Notes under the pieces: generated by a model
Seen by the model: the letters and a program-made list of their open reading frames with translations, nothing else
Databases searched by the model: none
Told to the model about the DNA's origin: nothing
Part shown: positions 45,072-54,950 of the stretch, piece by piece
How the letters are laid out: every line of letters begins with the position of its first letter
Numbering within the stretch: position 1 is the stretch's first letter
From: Cryobacterium sp. PH31-L1
GTDB taxonomy: Bacteria > Actinomycetota > Actinomycetes > Actinomycetales > Microbacteriaceae
DNA length: 55,272 bases
Direction of reading: 5' to 3'
Assembly: GCF_030063145.1 (NCBI RefSeq)
Contig: NZ_JASISM010000009.1
Span: forward strand, 1 to 55,272
Position numbers and translations under genes: made by a program

Positions 45072-46743
45072 GCTGGCCTCCGCCGATTCCGGGCACATGC
45101 CCGATTTCGCCGAGCGCGGCCGTGGCGTCGTCGGGCGGCAGCGGGATTGGGGACGATTCGAGGATGGCGCCGGCCGTGCGCGGCAGAGTCAATCGAAAAC
45201 ACGACCCATCGCCGGGGCTCGACCAGACCTGCAGCCAGCCCTTGTGTACGCTCGCGTCTTCGCGTGAGATGGCCAGCCCCAGTCCGGTCCCGCCGATCGT
45301 GCGTTGGCGTGAGGGATCAGCACGCCAAAACCGGTCGAACACGTGCGCGACCTCGGCCTGGCTCATGCCGAGCCCGTAGTCACGCACGGCGAGCGCCACC
45401 GCATTCGCGTCGCTGTCGACGGACACCACGACGGGTTTGCCCTCACCGTGCTCGATGGCGTTGCCGATGAGGTTGTGAAGTACCCGACGGATGCGCCGCG
45501 GATCGACGTCGGCGTTCAGGTACCCGCCCGGCGCGACCAGTCGCAGGTCGCTGCCCTTGGTCTCGGCGAGGGAACGCAGGCTGTCGATGGCATCCTCGGC
45601 GAGGTAGACCAGATTGGTCGGTTCGCTCTCCAGCTCCACCGATCCGGCGTCGTAGCGGCTGATTTCGAGAAGATCGCTCAGCAGCAGCTCGAACCGTTCG
45701 ACCTGGGTGTGCAGCAGCTCGGCGGTGCGGCCGGTGGCCGGTGGAAAAGTCGCCCGCTGGTCGTACAGCACATCGCCGGCCAAGCGGATGGTCGTGAGCG
45801 GCGTTCGCAACTCGTGCGAGACATCCGATACAAAGCGTTGTTGCACTTCGGACAGGTCGGCCAGCTCACGAATCTGGCTCTGCAGACTGTCGGCCATGCC
45901 GTTGAACGAACGGGCGAGCGTGGCGATGACGTCTTCACCCTTCTCGGGAATACGTACTTCGAGGTCACCGGAGGCTAGCTTCTGGCTCGTCTCGGCGGCC
46001 ACCCGCAGCGGCGTGACGACGAAGCGTACGACGATCCACGATACGGCCCCGATCAGAAGCACGAGGGCAACACCGGCCACCCCGAGGGTCTGCTGCACGA
46101 ACAGCAGCGTCGCTTCGGCATCCTGCAGGCTGTACGCGATGTACAGCTCGTAGCGGCCAGCCACCGGCACCGTGATCTGCGACCCGACGACGATGCCGGG
46201 AATTGTCGTGGCATCCTCACCGGTCAGGGTGACCGACTGCCAGAACTGGTCGCCGTCGTTGGCCTGCACCTCGGTGCGCAGGTCGGTGCCGATCACACCG
46301 GTGGATTGCCCGAACGTCGAGGAGTCGAGCGGTGCGACGGTCGACGGATCTTGCCCAGGCACCCGCAACACGGCGACCAGCCGACTCGAGGAAGCGGCCG
46401 AGATCGAGGTGCGGGCCGAACTGAGCAGGTTCTGCACCTGCACCCGGTCGGTGGCGTCGGAGGAGTCGAAGAGGCTTTGCGCGGCGCTGGTGGCACGGTC
46501 GGATTCGAACAGCACCTGACTGAGCCGCGACTGAAACAGGTCGTTGCCGATGCTGACCGACATGTACACGCCCACCACCAGAATCGCCAGCCCGGACAGC
46601 GCGACCGAGATCGTCACCGTACGAAATTGCAGAGAGGAACGCCACGACGCGCGCAACAGCCTCGGCCAGTTGCGCGGCCTCCTCCAATAGGTCAGCTGTG
46701 GCACGGTTTGAGAAACCGTTTCTGAGGGAATCGCCGGGCGCAC
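45064..46743 (-). CDS. mtrB: Sensor histidine kinase MtrB
   Basis: A 559-aa membrane kinase. Two transmembrane segments (about 43-65 and 220-245) flank an extracellular sensor, followed by HAMP, HisKA with FVSDVSHELRTPLTTIRL (phosphoacceptor His) and HATPase (NLIGNAIEHGEG; DYGLGMSQAE; GGTGLGLAISRED). It phosphorylates MtrA. The GTG at 46743 lies 18 bp after mtrA. The system controls septation and cell-wall hydrolases in actinobacteria. Confidence 0.96.
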   Translation of the reverse strand: MRPAIPSETVSQTVPQLTYWRRPRNWPRLLRASWRSSLQFRTVTISVALSGLAILVVGVYMSVSIGNDLFQSRLSQVLFESDRATSAAQSLFDSSDATDRVQVQNLLSSARTSISAASSSRLVAVLRVPGQDPSTVAPLDSSTFGQSTGVIGTDLRTEVQANDGDQFWQSVTLTGEDATTIPGIVVGSQITVPVAGRYELYIAYSLQDAEATLLFVQQTLGVAGVALVLLIGAVSWIVVRFVVTPLRVAAETSQKLASGDLEVRIPEKGEDVIATLARSFNGMADSLQSQIRELADLSEVQQRFVSDVSHELRTPLTTIRLAGDVLYDQRATFPPATGRTAELLHTQVERFELLLSDLLEISRYDAGSVELESEPTNLVYLAEDAIDSLRSLAETKGSDLRLVAPGGYLNADVDPRRIRRVLHNLIGNAIEHGEGKPVVVSVDSDANAVALAVRDYGLGMSQAEVAHVFDRFWRADPSRQRTIGGTGLGLAISREDASVHKGWLQVWSSPGDGSCFRLTLPRTAGAILESSPIPLPPDDATAALGEIGHVPGIGGGQRE

Positions 46744-46761
46744 ATGGGCGGTCGTGGTTCT

Positions 46762-47442
46762 CTAGCTGACCGTGCCGGCGCGATAGCCGACACCACGCAC
46801 CGTCATGACGATCTTAGGATTGTCGGGATCATGCTCGACCTTGGCGCGCAGCCGCTGCACGTGCACGTTCACCAGCCGGGTGTCCGCCTTGTAGTGGTAG
46901 CCCCAAACCTGTTCCAGCAGCATCTCGCGGGTGAACACCTGCTGGGGTTTGGAAGCCAGGGCCAGCAGCAGGTCGAATTCGAGCGGGGTCAGGTTGATCG
47001 CGGCCGCTCCGCGGGTCACTTCGTGGCCGACCGCGTTCACCACGAGGTCACCGATGTGCAGCGCGAGGGCGCCGTCGACGGCGGGCGGGCGCAGGCGCGT
47101 GCGAATTCGGGCGACCAGTTCTTTGGGGTTGAACGGTTTCACCATGTAGTCGTCGGCGCCGGACTCGAGCCCTTTGACCACGTCGGTGGTGTCGGACCGC
47201 GCGGTGAGCATGATGATCGGGACCCCGGATTCTGCGCGGATCAGCCGGCACACTTCGATCCCGTCGAGGCCGGGCAGCATGAGGTCGAGCAGCACCAGGT
47301 CGGGCTTCTCGGTGCGAAACGTCTCGAGGGCGAGCGATCCATCGGCGCAGAATCCCGGGTTGAAGCCTTCGCCGTGCAAAACGATGCCGATCATTTCGGA
47401 CAGGGCGGTATCGTCATCGATAACCAAAATGCGTGCAGTCAT
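46762..47442 (-). CDS. mtrA: Response regulator MtrA
   Basis: A 226-aa OmpR-type regulator. The receiver has acidic residues D9-D11, phospho-acceptor D53, Thr in MLTAR and lysine in VKPFNPKEL. The C-terminal winged helix (about 130-225) ends VRGVGYRAGTVS. The signature RPPAVDGALALHIGDLVVN linker is typical of MtrA. It is the first gene of mtrA-mtrB-lpqB. Its promoter lies in the 153-bp divergent spacer 47443-47595, where I could not fix a -10/-35 pair. Confidence 0.97.
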   Translation of the reverse strand: MTARILVIDDDTALSEMIGIVLHGEGFNPGFCADGSLALETFRTEKPDLVLLDLMLPGLDGIEVCRLIRAESGVPIIMLTARSDTTDVVKGLESGADDYMVKPFNPKELVARIRTRLRPPAVDGALALHIGDLVVNAVGHEVTRGAAAINLTPLEFDLLLALASKPQQVFTREMLLEQVWGYHYKADTRLVNVHVQRLRAKVEHDPDNPKIVMTVRGVGYRAGTVS

Positions 47443-47595
47443 GGGTCTCTTTCCAGAACGTCAGTCACGTGTGTTCTGATGTGGTTCGCTCAGCAGATTG
47501 CCCGATGAGTAGGGCAAAGTCTGGCATAAGAGTAGCTGAGCGCGCTGACAGAGTGCCTGCGAGCGCATTTCTTGATCGACCTGTGCCAGCATTGA

Positions 47596-48765
47596 ATGGT
47601 GACAGACCCCTGGCAGGCCCCCGACGCCCCCATTCCACCGCGCTACGGGCAGTTCGCGCCGCCCGTCTCGCCCGATCAGAGCGCGCCGCATCCGTACGGC
47701 TCGTCCCCGGGCGGCACCCCCGGGCAGGGCTGGGCGCCGCCGCCCAAGCCGGGCCTGATTCCGCTGCGACCGATTGGATTCGGTACGCTGCTCGGCGCGT
47801 CGTTCCAGGTCTTGCGCCGCAATCCGAAGGCCACCTTCGGCAGCGGTCTGATCGTGCAGACCGTGATCATGCTCGTCACCGTGGTCGTTGTCGGGCTCGT
47901 CACGTTCTGGGCCATCGACCGCATCGACAGTGCTCCGCTCGACCAAAAGGATGCCGTCACCGCCGGCTCGTTACTGGCCGGCGCGCTGTCCGCCATCATC
48001 CCGATCGCTCTGTCGCTCATCGCTTCGGCCCTGCTGCAGGCCGTCATCGTGCTCGAAGTGGCCCGCGCGACTCTCGGCGAGAAACTACGGCTCGGCGCAC
48101 TGTGGCGCACAGCGGCGACCCGTCTCTGGCCGCTGGCGCTGTGGACGCTGCTGCTGACCGCCGCGCTGTTCATAGGCGTGGCCGTGATCGCCGGCATTGT
48201 CGTGCTGCTGATCAGCGTCGGCGGCACCGCCGGATTCGTGGCCGGTGTTCTGGTCGGCATCTTCGGTGGCCTGCTGCTCGCGGCCGTGAGCGCGTTCCTG
48301 TACGCCAAAACCAGTGTCGTGCCGAGCCTTATCGTGCTGGAGAAACTGGGCGTGCGGGCATCCGTTGTTCGATCCTGGTCACTCACTCGCGGGTACTTCT
48401 GGCGCACCCTGGGCATACTGCTGCTGATCGGCCTGATCGTGCAGGTGATCACCCAGATCATCACCACGCCGGTGTCACTGCTCATGGGAATCGGTGCCGC
48501 GCTGGTCGACCCGAACGGGGCGTTCACCGACGAGACGACCTACATCATCACCGCTCTCAGCCTGATCATCGCTATTCCGGTGGCCGCGGTGGCGGCCGTC
48601 GTGCAGTCGGCGGCCATTGCGCTGATCTACCTCGACCTGCGCATGCGCAAGGAGGGGCTCGACCTCGAGCTGGCCCGCTACGTGGAATCGGCGGCGCAGG
48701 GCGGCGACGTTCCCGACCCGTACCTGGTACCGACGGCTCCCGGCACGGGGTATCCGGCGGCATGA
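47596..48765 (+). CDS. Polytopic membrane protein (GDPD-membrane-domain/YciC-like)
   Basis: A 389-aa membrane protein with a Pro/Gly-rich cytosolic N-terminus of about 60 residues and some six hydrophobic segments. It resembles the membrane domain associated with glycerophosphoryl diester phosphodiesterases, without a catalytic GDPD domain. It is the first gene of a six-gene cluster conserved in actinobacteria. ATG 47596 is followed immediately by GTG 47599, either of which could start. Its stop overlaps the next ATG (ATGA). Function unknown. Confidence 0.8.
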   Translation: MVTDPWQAPDAPIPPRYGQFAPPVSPDQSAPHPYGSSPGGTPGQGWAPPPKPGLIPLRPIGFGTLLGASFQVLRRNPKATFGSGLIVQTVIMLVTVVVVGLVTFWAIDRIDSAPLDQKDAVTAGSLLAGALSAIIPIALSLIASALLQAVIVLEVARATLGEKLRLGALWRTAATRLWPLALWTLLLTAALFIGVAVIAGIVVLLISVGGTAGFVAGVLVGIFGGLLLAAVSAFLYAKTSVVPSLIVLEKLGVRASVVRSWSLTRGYFWRTLGILLLIGLIVQVITQIITTPVSLLMGIGAALVDPNGAFTDETTYIITALSLIIAIPVAAVAAVVQSAAIALIYLDLRMRKEGLDLELARYVESAAQGGDVPDPYLVPTAPGTGYPAA

Positions 48766-49466
48766 CCGCATTGGGCCTGGCGCACCTCGGAGCAGTGGTC
48801 GACCGGACCACGTTCGGCGTGCCGCGTGACGTTCCAGTGGTCCCCGACGCGCCAGAGGCCCGCCAGTGGTTGCGCGAGGAACTCGCCAAAGCCCCGTATG
48901 CCGCGGCCCGGCCCACCTGGTTCGACCGGGCATCTCAGGCTTTTCTTGATTGGCTCCAGTCCCTGACTATCAGCGGCGACGGCAATTTGAAAGACTGGCT
49001 GCCGATTGTCGAGGTCGTGCTGGTGCTCGCTGCGCTGGTGGCCGGCTGGCTACTGTTCGGCGCTCCCAGGCTGGCCAGGCGACGCCGCGCCGCTCTCGAC
49101 CTGTTCGGCACGATCGACCAGCGCAGCAGCGCCGAGATGCGCACGGCCGCCGAGGCAGCGGCGAGGTCGGGCGACTGGAGCCTCGCCTGCGAGGAGATTT
49201 TTCGCGCCCTGGCCCGCGGCCTCGCCGAACGCACGGTGCTCACTGTCTCGCCCGGCACGACCGCGCACGATTTCGCTGCCCGAGCCCGGCTGGCCTTTCC
49301 GGCGAGCGGTCCGGCCCTGGCTCTCGCCGCCGACACCTTCGACCGGGTGCGCTACCTGGAACAGGCCGGCACCGAGCCCGACTTTAGCGCTCTGGCCGCG
49401 CTCGAGGCCGAGTTGCGCTCTGCGTTGCCCGTCGTGTGGGTCCCACTGGCCGAGGCGGGTCTTTGA
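48762..49466 (+). CDS. DUF4129 domain membrane protein
   Basis: A 234-aa protein with one transmembrane segment (about 85-102) and a C-terminal DUF4129-like domain (about 120-230; ACEEIFRALARGLAERTVL; GTTAHDFAARA). DUF4129 commonly accompanies MoxR/DUF58 clusters, sometimes with transglutaminases. It overlaps both the preceding gene (4 bp) and the next gene (1 bp), so the block is tightly coupled. Confidence 0.88.
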   Translation: MTALGLAHLGAVVDRTTFGVPRDVPVVPDAPEARQWLREELAKAPYAAARPTWFDRASQAFLDWLQSLTISGDGNLKDWLPIVEVVLVLAALVAGWLLFGAPRLARRRRAALDLFGTIDQRSSAEMRTAAEAAARSGDWSLACEEIFRALARGLAERTVLTVSPGTTAHDFAARARLAFPASGPALALAADTFDRVRYLEQAGTEPDFSALAALEAELRSALPVVWVPLAEAGL

Positions 49467-50773
49467 TGAGCGCGACTCTGACTTCTCCAGCGGATGCGGC
49501 AGTGCCAGACCCCCGCGCCGGTGGCGGCCCTGCGAGCGCCACGACCGTGGCCACGCCGACCCTGCGCGCGCTGCTTCGCCGCTCCTCATTTTGGATGATC
49601 GCCGCCGCCGGCATCGTGGCCATCGCCATCATCGCCGTGCTCGTCTCGGGTGGCAGCCAGGCTGCCGGCCGGGCACTGGCCGGGGACAACGCGGCTCCGG
49701 CCGGGTCGATGGCCCTGGTCGAAGTGCTTCGCCAGCAGGGCGTCACCGTGATCCTGGCCGAGTCCCTGGCCGAAGTGCGCGGAGCGGTCGGCGCGGATTC
49801 CACCGTGCTGCTCTATGACGAGAACAGCTACCTCGACCGGTCGCAGCTGAGCGAACTCGGCGACCTCGCCAAGCGCACGGTGGTCGTGGCACCGGATTTT
49901 CTGGCCCTGCAGGCGCTGGCGCCCACCGTGGGTTTCGGCGGTGTCTCCGATGCGGAGACGCTGACGGCTGACTGCTCGGTTCCGGCCGCAAACCGAGCCG
50001 GGGAGCTGGTGCCGGGAGGTGACACCCTGTCGATTCCGCCGGGTGAGCATCCGCTGGTCACCGGCTGCTTTCGAAGCGGCACCGACACCTTCTCGCTGGT
50101 GCGGGTGCAGAACGAGCACACCGGCGGCCTCGTCTCGCTCGTTCCCGACCCTCGCGTGTTCAATAACGAGAACGTGACCGGCTACGGCAATGCGGCGCTC
50201 GCCCTCGGCCTGCTCGGGCCGGGTGACTCGCTGGTCTGGTACCTGCCGACCCTGGCCGACCTGCCCCGCACCGGGCCACCCTCGCTGGCCGAGCTAACCC
50301 CCGGCTGGGTGACCCCGGTGCTCGTGCTGCTCGCGCTCGTCGGCGTCGCCGCTGCCCTCTGGCGCGGCCGGCGATTCGGGCCGCTCGTAGCCGAAAACCT
50401 GCCGGTCACGGTGAAGGCGAGCGAGACCATGGAGGGTCGCGCCCGACTCTATGCGCGCAGCAACGCCCGCCTGCGGGCGATCGACGCCCTGCGCGTGGGC
50501 GCCGTGCAACGTCTGGCCCGAACCGTCGGCCTCGGCCGGCTCGCCCACCTGGACGAGATCATCGGCACGGTGGCACTTATCACCGGCCGCGCCCCCGACG
50601 AGGTTCGCCGGGTTCTCGTGGGGGCGATCCCCATCTCCGATGCCCAGCTGATCGAGCTCGGAGGCGCCCTGCATACCCTCGAAACGGCGACCAGCCAGGC
50701 CGTGCGGGCCGGGGCGCCGGCATCCGCCTCTTCTGAAATCTTCACCCCTCCAGCCGAGAGAATGGACCCATGA
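49466..50773 (+). CDS. DUF4350 domain membrane protein
   Basis: A 435-aa protein with transmembrane segments near 50-70 and 290-310 and a DUF4350 domain (about 80-200; GSMALVEVLRQQGVTVILAESLAEV) resembling a Rossmann-like extracytoplasmic fold. ATG 49466 overlaps the upstream stop by one base (TGATG). DUF4350 next to MoxR and DUF58 is a recurrent arrangement of unknown function, probably envelope-related. Confidence 0.85.
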   Translation: MSATLTSPADAAVPDPRAGGGPASATTVATPTLRALLRRSSFWMIAAAGIVAIAIIAVLVSGGSQAAGRALAGDNAAPAGSMALVEVLRQQGVTVILAESLAEVRGAVGADSTVLLYDENSYLDRSQLSELGDLAKRTVVVAPDFLALQALAPTVGFGGVSDAETLTADCSVPAANRAGELVPGGDTLSIPPGEHPLVTGCFRSGTDTFSLVRVQNEHTGGLVSLVPDPRVFNNENVTGYGNAALALGLLGPGDSLVWYLPTLADLPRTGPPSLAELTPGWVTPVLVLLALVGVAAALWRGRRFGPLVAENLPVTVKASETMEGRARLYARSNARLRAIDALRVGAVQRLARTVGLGRLAHLDEIIGTVALITGRAPDEVRRVLVGAIPISDAQLIELGGALHTLETATSQAVRAGAPASASSEIFTPPAERMDP

Positions 50774-51771
50774 CGACTCCCACTGATCAGATCGACACCG
50801 CGCCAACCAACGCAGCGGATGCCGCCGCGCTGCGGGCCGCCCTCAACCGGGTGCGCACCGAGGTCGGCAAGGCCGTCGTCGGGCAGGACGGCGCGGTCAC
50901 CGGGCTGATCATCGCGCTGCTTGCGCGCGGCCACGTGCTGCTCGAGGGAGTGCCGGGCGTGGCGAAAACCCTGCTCGTGCGCACCCTCAGCCACGCGCTG
51001 AGCCTCGACACCAAACGAATCCAGTTCACGCCCGACCTGATGCCTGGCGACGTGACCGGGTCGCTCATTTACGACGCCCGGGCCGGTGAATTCGAGTTTC
51101 GGCAGGGTCCGGTATTCACGAACATCTGCCTCGCCGACGAGATCAACCGCACGCCGCCGAAAACGCAGTCCGCGCTGCTCGAGGCGATGGAGGAACGTCA
51201 GGTCAGCGTCGACGGCGAATCGCTCAAGTTGCCGGAGCCATTCATCGTGGCGGCGACCATGAACCCGATCGAATACGAGGGCACCTATACGCTGCCCGAG
51301 GCGCAGCTCGACCGGTTTCTACTCAAGCTCGTGCTCGAGGTGCCGCAGCGAGTCGACGAGATCGAGGTGCTGCGCCGCCACGCGGCCGGCTTCAACCCCC
51401 GCGATCTCGCCGGTGCCGGTGTGAGCGCGGTGCTCGGCGCGGCCGAACTCGCCGCGGCCCAGGCGGCCGTCGCTCGCGTCGGATCGAGCGCCGATGTGCT
51501 CGCCTACATCGTGGACCTGGCCCGCGCCACCCGCACGAGCCCCTCGGTCAGGCTCGGCGTCAGCCCCCGCGGCACGACCGCCCTGCTGGCCTCCACCAAG
51601 GCGTGGGCTTGGCTGAGCGGATACGACTCGATCACCCCCGACCACGTGCAGGCCATGGCGCTGCCGGTCTGGCGGCACCGTGTGCAGCTGCGCCCCGAAG
51701 CCGAACTGGAGGGCGTCTCGGTCGATGCCATTCTGCGCGGAGTGCTGCAGCAGGTTCAGGTTCCGATCTAA
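50770..51771 (+). CDS. MoxR-family AAA+ ATPase
   Basis: A 333-aa chaperone-like ATPase. Walker A is LLEGVPGVAKTLL, Walker B is ICLADEINRTPPKTQSALLEAMEE, sensor 1 is AATMNPIEYEGTY and sensor 2 is LDRFLLK. MoxR proteins act with VWA/DUF58 partners to mature or insert complexes. It overlaps the upstream stop by 4 bp and is followed 2 bp later by the DUF58 gene, its usual partner. Confidence 0.92.
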   Translation: MTTPTDQIDTAPTNAADAAALRAALNRVRTEVGKAVVGQDGAVTGLIIALLARGHVLLEGVPGVAKTLLVRTLSHALSLDTKRIQFTPDLMPGDVTGSLIYDARAGEFEFRQGPVFTNICLADEINRTPPKTQSALLEAMEERQVSVDGESLKLPEPFIVAATMNPIEYEGTYTLPEAQLDRFLLKLVLEVPQRVDEIEVLRRHAAGFNPRDLAGAGVSAVLGAAELAAAQAAVARVGSSADVLAYIVDLARATRTSPSVRLGVSPRGTTALLASTKAWAWLSGYDSITPDHVQAMALPVWRHRVQLRPEAELEGVSVDAILRGVLQQVQVPI

Positions 51772-51773
51772 CG

Positions 51774-53081
51774 ATGACGCTCAGCGGACGGTTCGTTCTT
51801 CTCCTCGCCCTCGGCGCGGTGCCCATCGTGCTGTTCGGGCCCTCGGTGGAGGCGGCGGCCGGCGTGCTCGCCCTCTGGCTGGTCTTCGTGCTTCTGCTCG
51901 GCGGTCTCGACCTGGCGCTGGCGGCGTCGCCGCGCGCCGTCTCGGTAGAGCGGATGCTGCCCGCCCGCGTTCGCCTCGGCGAATCGGTCACCAGCGAGTT
52001 GTACCTGACCAATACCGGGCGGCGGCGCCTGAATGCCGTGGTGCGGGATGCCTGGCAGCCGTCGGCAGGTGCCGGCCTCGTGCGCGGTTGGGTGGTGATT
52101 CCGGCCGGCGAACGCCGCCTCATGTCGGTCAGGCTCACTCCGTTTCGGCGGGGGGAGCGCCGGGTTGAACAGGTGACGGTGCGCTCCCTCGGGCCGCTGG
52201 GTTTGTGGAACCGTCAGGCGACGCTGAACGCGCCGGGGCGCATCCGTGTTCTGCCGCCGTTTCACGCTCGCAAACACCTGCCCTCCCGCATCGCACGGCT
52301 CAAGGAGCTCGACGGACGCACGAGTGTGATGGTGCGCGGGCAGGGTACCGAGTTCGACTCACTGCGCGAATATGTGCGCGGTGACGATGTGCGCTCAATC
52401 GACTGGCGGGCCACGGCGAGGCGCAACGACGTCATGGTGCGCACCTGGCGGCCGGAGCGCGACCGCCGCGTCGTCATTCTGCTCGACACCGGCCGCACTT
52501 CGGCGGCCCGCGTCGACAACGAACCCCGGCTGGACACCGCCTTCGAGGCGGCTCTGCTGGTCGCAGCCCTCACCTCAGTGGCCGGCGACCGGGTGGACTT
52601 TCTGGCCTTCGACCGCCGGGTGCGCGGCCGGGTGCAGGGCGCGACCGGCGCGGCCCTGCTGTCGCAGATGGTCGATTCAATGGCGCTGATCGACCCTGAA
52701 CTCATTGAAATGGACTGGGCAGCGGTTCCCGGCCAGGTGCGCGCGGTCACGAGCCAGCATGCCCTGGTCGTGCTGCTCACCTCCATCGACGCCGCGGGAG
52801 CGTCGACCGGGCTGCTGTCGGTGCTGCCGCAGCTCACCAAGCGGCACACCGTGGTCGTGGCCTCCGTGCTCGACCCGGCTACCGTGCTCGCGGCGGCCAC
52901 CCGCGGTGGACGCGACGAGATCTACCGCGCGTCGGCCGCTGAGCGGGCCCTGCTCGACGTGGCGCGCGTGTCGGCCGCCATCCGCCAGCTGGGAGCGGAT
53001 GTCGTCACCGCCTCCCCCGCGCAGCTCCCGCCGGCCCTCGCTGACCGCTACATCGCGTTGAAAGCGGCCGGGCGGCTCTGA
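51774..53081 (+). CDS. DUF58 protein, MoxR partner
   Basis: A 435-aa protein with two N-terminal membrane segments (about 6-50) and a DUF58 domain with FDSLREYVRGDDVRSIDWRATARRNDVMVR. A vWA-like fold follows (VVILLDTGRTSAAR, the MIDAS-like region). The predicted role is as an adaptor of the MoxR ATPase in envelope assembly. It converges on the spoIIM-like gene with a single base between the stop codons. Confidence 0.9.
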   Translation: MTLSGRFVLLLALGAVPIVLFGPSVEAAAGVLALWLVFVLLLGGLDLALAASPRAVSVERMLPARVRLGESVTSELYLTNTGRRRLNAVVRDAWQPSAGAGLVRGWVVIPAGERRLMSVRLTPFRRGERRVEQVTVRSLGPLGLWNRQATLNAPGRIRVLPPFHARKHLPSRIARLKELDGRTSVMVRGQGTEFDSLREYVRGDDVRSIDWRATARRNDVMVRTWRPERDRRVVILLDTGRTSAARVDNEPRLDTAFEAALLVAALTSVAGDRVDFLAFDRRVRGRVQGATGAALLSQMVDSMALIDPELIEMDWAAVPGQVRAVTSQHALVVLLTSIDAAGASTGLLSVLPQLTKRHTVVVASVLDPATVLAAATRGGRDEIYRASAAERALLDVARVSAAIRQLGADVVTASPAQLPPALADRYIALKAAGRL

Positions 53082-53082
53082 C

Positions 53083-54078
53083 TCACGCGCTGTAAATGCG
53101 CGTACTCCCCGCCTCGAATTCGCTGAGGTCGCCGGTTTCCCCCGCCCTGCTTGCGCGCCCGCCGACTACGATCATGTAGAACAGGAACGCGCCGAGCGCC
53201 ACCGCTCCGATGCCGATCTTGATCGGCCACGGCCACGGCTGCGAGGTGACGAAGCCCTCAATAATGCCCGAAACCAGCAGCACGAACACCAGTCCGATCG
53301 CCACGGTGAACAGCGCTCGCCCGTCTTCGGCGAGTGCCTGACCTCGGGTGCGGGCGCCGGGGGCGATCCACGCCCAAAAGATGAGCAGTCCACCGGCAGC
53401 CGCAACGAAGATCGCCGTGAGTTCGAGCAGCCCGTGCGGAGCAATGTAGAGAAGGAAAACGTCGCCCTTGTCATAGGCGAACATGATGGCGGCCGTGGTG
53501 CCAAGGTTCATGGCGTTCTGCAGAATGATGAAGGGCACGTAGACCCCGGTGATGCCGAAGGCGATGCACTGCGCTGCAATCCAGGCGTTATTGGTTGAGA
53601 CGAATCCGGCGAAGGATGCCGCCGGATTCGCGGAGTAATACCCCACGAAGTCCTCATTGGCCAGTTGCGCGAGTTGCGCCTCCGTTCCCAGGTTGGCCAA
53701 GACCCTTGGATCGTTGTAGGCCCACACGGCGTATAGTCCAGCGACGACGAACGTGACCACGGCGACCGCGAGGGTGACCCAGCGCAGCCGATACAGGGCC
53801 GCGGGGAGCTGGAGAACGAAAAACCGGGGAAGCTGCGCCAACACGTTGACGCTCACGCCGGTGAAACGCAGCCGGGCGCGGGACAGGCCGACCGACAGTC
53901 GGTCGCCTTCCAGGGTCGAGCCAGCGGCCGACTTGATCGCGGAGAGCTGAGTGGCCCCGGCCTGATAGCGCTCGATGAGTTCATCGGATTGGGCACCGGT
54001 CAGCCCCCGCCGGGCACCGAGCTCGGTCAGGCGGTCCCAGTCGGCGCGGTGCGCGGCAGTATATGCGTCTAGATCCAT
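53083..54078 (-). CDS. SpoIIM-like (DUF95) membrane protein
   Basis: A 331-aa membrane protein of the stage II sporulation protein M family. It has a helical N-terminus (about 1-90) and five or six hydrophobic segments with the conserved FGITGVYVPFIILQNAMNLG and PHGLLELTAIFVAAAGGLL. In actinobacteria it pairs with RDD proteins rather than with sporulation. ATG 54078 is chosen over TTG 54087. It is divergent from the RDD gene across only 17 bp, so each promoter must lie in the other coding region or overlap the starts. Confidence 0.88.
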   Translation of the reverse strand: MDLDAYTAAHRADWDRLTELGARRGLTGAQSDELIERYQAGATQLSAIKSAAGSTLEGDRLSVGLSRARLRFTGVSVNVLAQLPRFFVLQLPAALYRLRWVTLAVAVVTFVVAGLYAVWAYNDPRVLANLGTEAQLAQLANEDFVGYYSANPAASFAGFVSTNNAWIAAQCIAFGITGVYVPFIILQNAMNLGTTAAIMFAYDKGDVFLLYIAPHGLLELTAIFVAAAGGLLIFWAWIAPGARTRGQALAEDGRALFTVAIGLVFVLLVSGIIEGFVTSQPWPWPIKIGIGAVALGAFLFYMIVVGGRASRAGETGDLSEFEAGSTRIYSA

Positions 54079-54095
54079 CTGGTTCAATAGTAGAC

Positions 54096-54950
54096 ATGAA
54101 GGAGACCGCGCGTCCCACCGACCGTGCCGCTGATTTTGACCGTGACGCCGAACTCGTCACCGGCGAGGCGGTCGCGCTCGACGTGCGGCCGGCCAGCGTC
54201 ATTTTGCGCGGCGCCGGGGCAATCATCGACGCGATCGCGTATCTGGCCCTGTACCTGCTGATCCTCCTGGGCTTCTACCTGAGTTTCGCGGTCTATACCG
54301 ACGCCGCACTCACCCAGGCACTGAACGTTGTCGCCCTCGTCTTCTCGCTCGTGGTCGTGCCGGTCTTGGTCGAAACCCTCACCCACGGCCGCTCGCTCGG
54401 CAAGTTGGCCATCGGCGCCCGCATCGTACGAGACGATGGCGGAGCCATCTCCCTACGGCACGCGTTCATTCGTGCCCTGACCGGTGTGCTCGAGATCATT
54501 ATGACCGTCGGAGGTCTGGCCGCCATCACAGCGCTGCTCAATGGGCGTTCCAAGCGGCTCGGCGACCTGCTGGCCGGTACCTACAGCCAGCACGAACGTG
54601 TGCCGCGCAACAAAGAGGTCCCGCGCGCCCTGCCCGAAGCGCTGGCCCCCTGGGCGCAGACCGTCGATATCGCGCGCCTGCCGGATCGGCTGGCGCGTCG
54701 TGTCGCCCAGTACCTGCGCCAGTCCTCCCACCACACACCCCAGACCCGCGAGCACCTGGCCCAGTCCCTCGCCGCCGAGGTCGCCCCCTTCGTCTCGCCT
54801 CTGCCCGACGCTCCGGCCGAGTACTTCCTCGTCGGCGTAGCCGCCGTCCGCCGCGAACGTGAATTCACCGCCCTCGTCCTCGAACGCGAGCGTCTCGCCC
54901 GCCTGGCCCCAGTCCTGACCGGCCTCCCCCACGGCTTTCCCAACCGCTAG
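54096..54950 (+). CDS. RDD family membrane protein
   Basis: A 284-aa protein with an RDD domain (about 25-170: three to four hydrophobic segments; GAGAIIDAIAYLALYLLI; TLTHGRSLGKLAIGARIV; GRSKRLGDLLAGT). A soluble C-terminal tail of about 100 residues (SSHHTPQTREHLAQSLAAEV) is not part of RDD. RDD proteins are linked to Na+/H+ exchange or envelope roles in a few bacteria. ATG 54096 has no Shine-Dalgarno sequence. It closes the cluster of MoxR, DUF58 and SpoIIM-like genes. Confidence 0.88.
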   Translation: MKETARPTDRAADFDRDAELVTGEAVALDVRPASVILRGAGAIIDAIAYLALYLLILLGFYLSFAVYTDAALTQALNVVALVFSLVVVPVLVETLTHGRSLGKLAIGARIVRDDGGAISLRHAFIRALTGVLEIIMTVGGLAAITALLNGRSKRLGDLLAGTYSQHERVPRNKEVPRALPEALAPWAQTVDIARLPDRLARRVAQYLRQSSHHTPQTREHLAQSLAAEVAPFVSPLPDAPAEYFLVGVAAVRREREFTALVLERERLARLAPVLTGLPHGFPNR

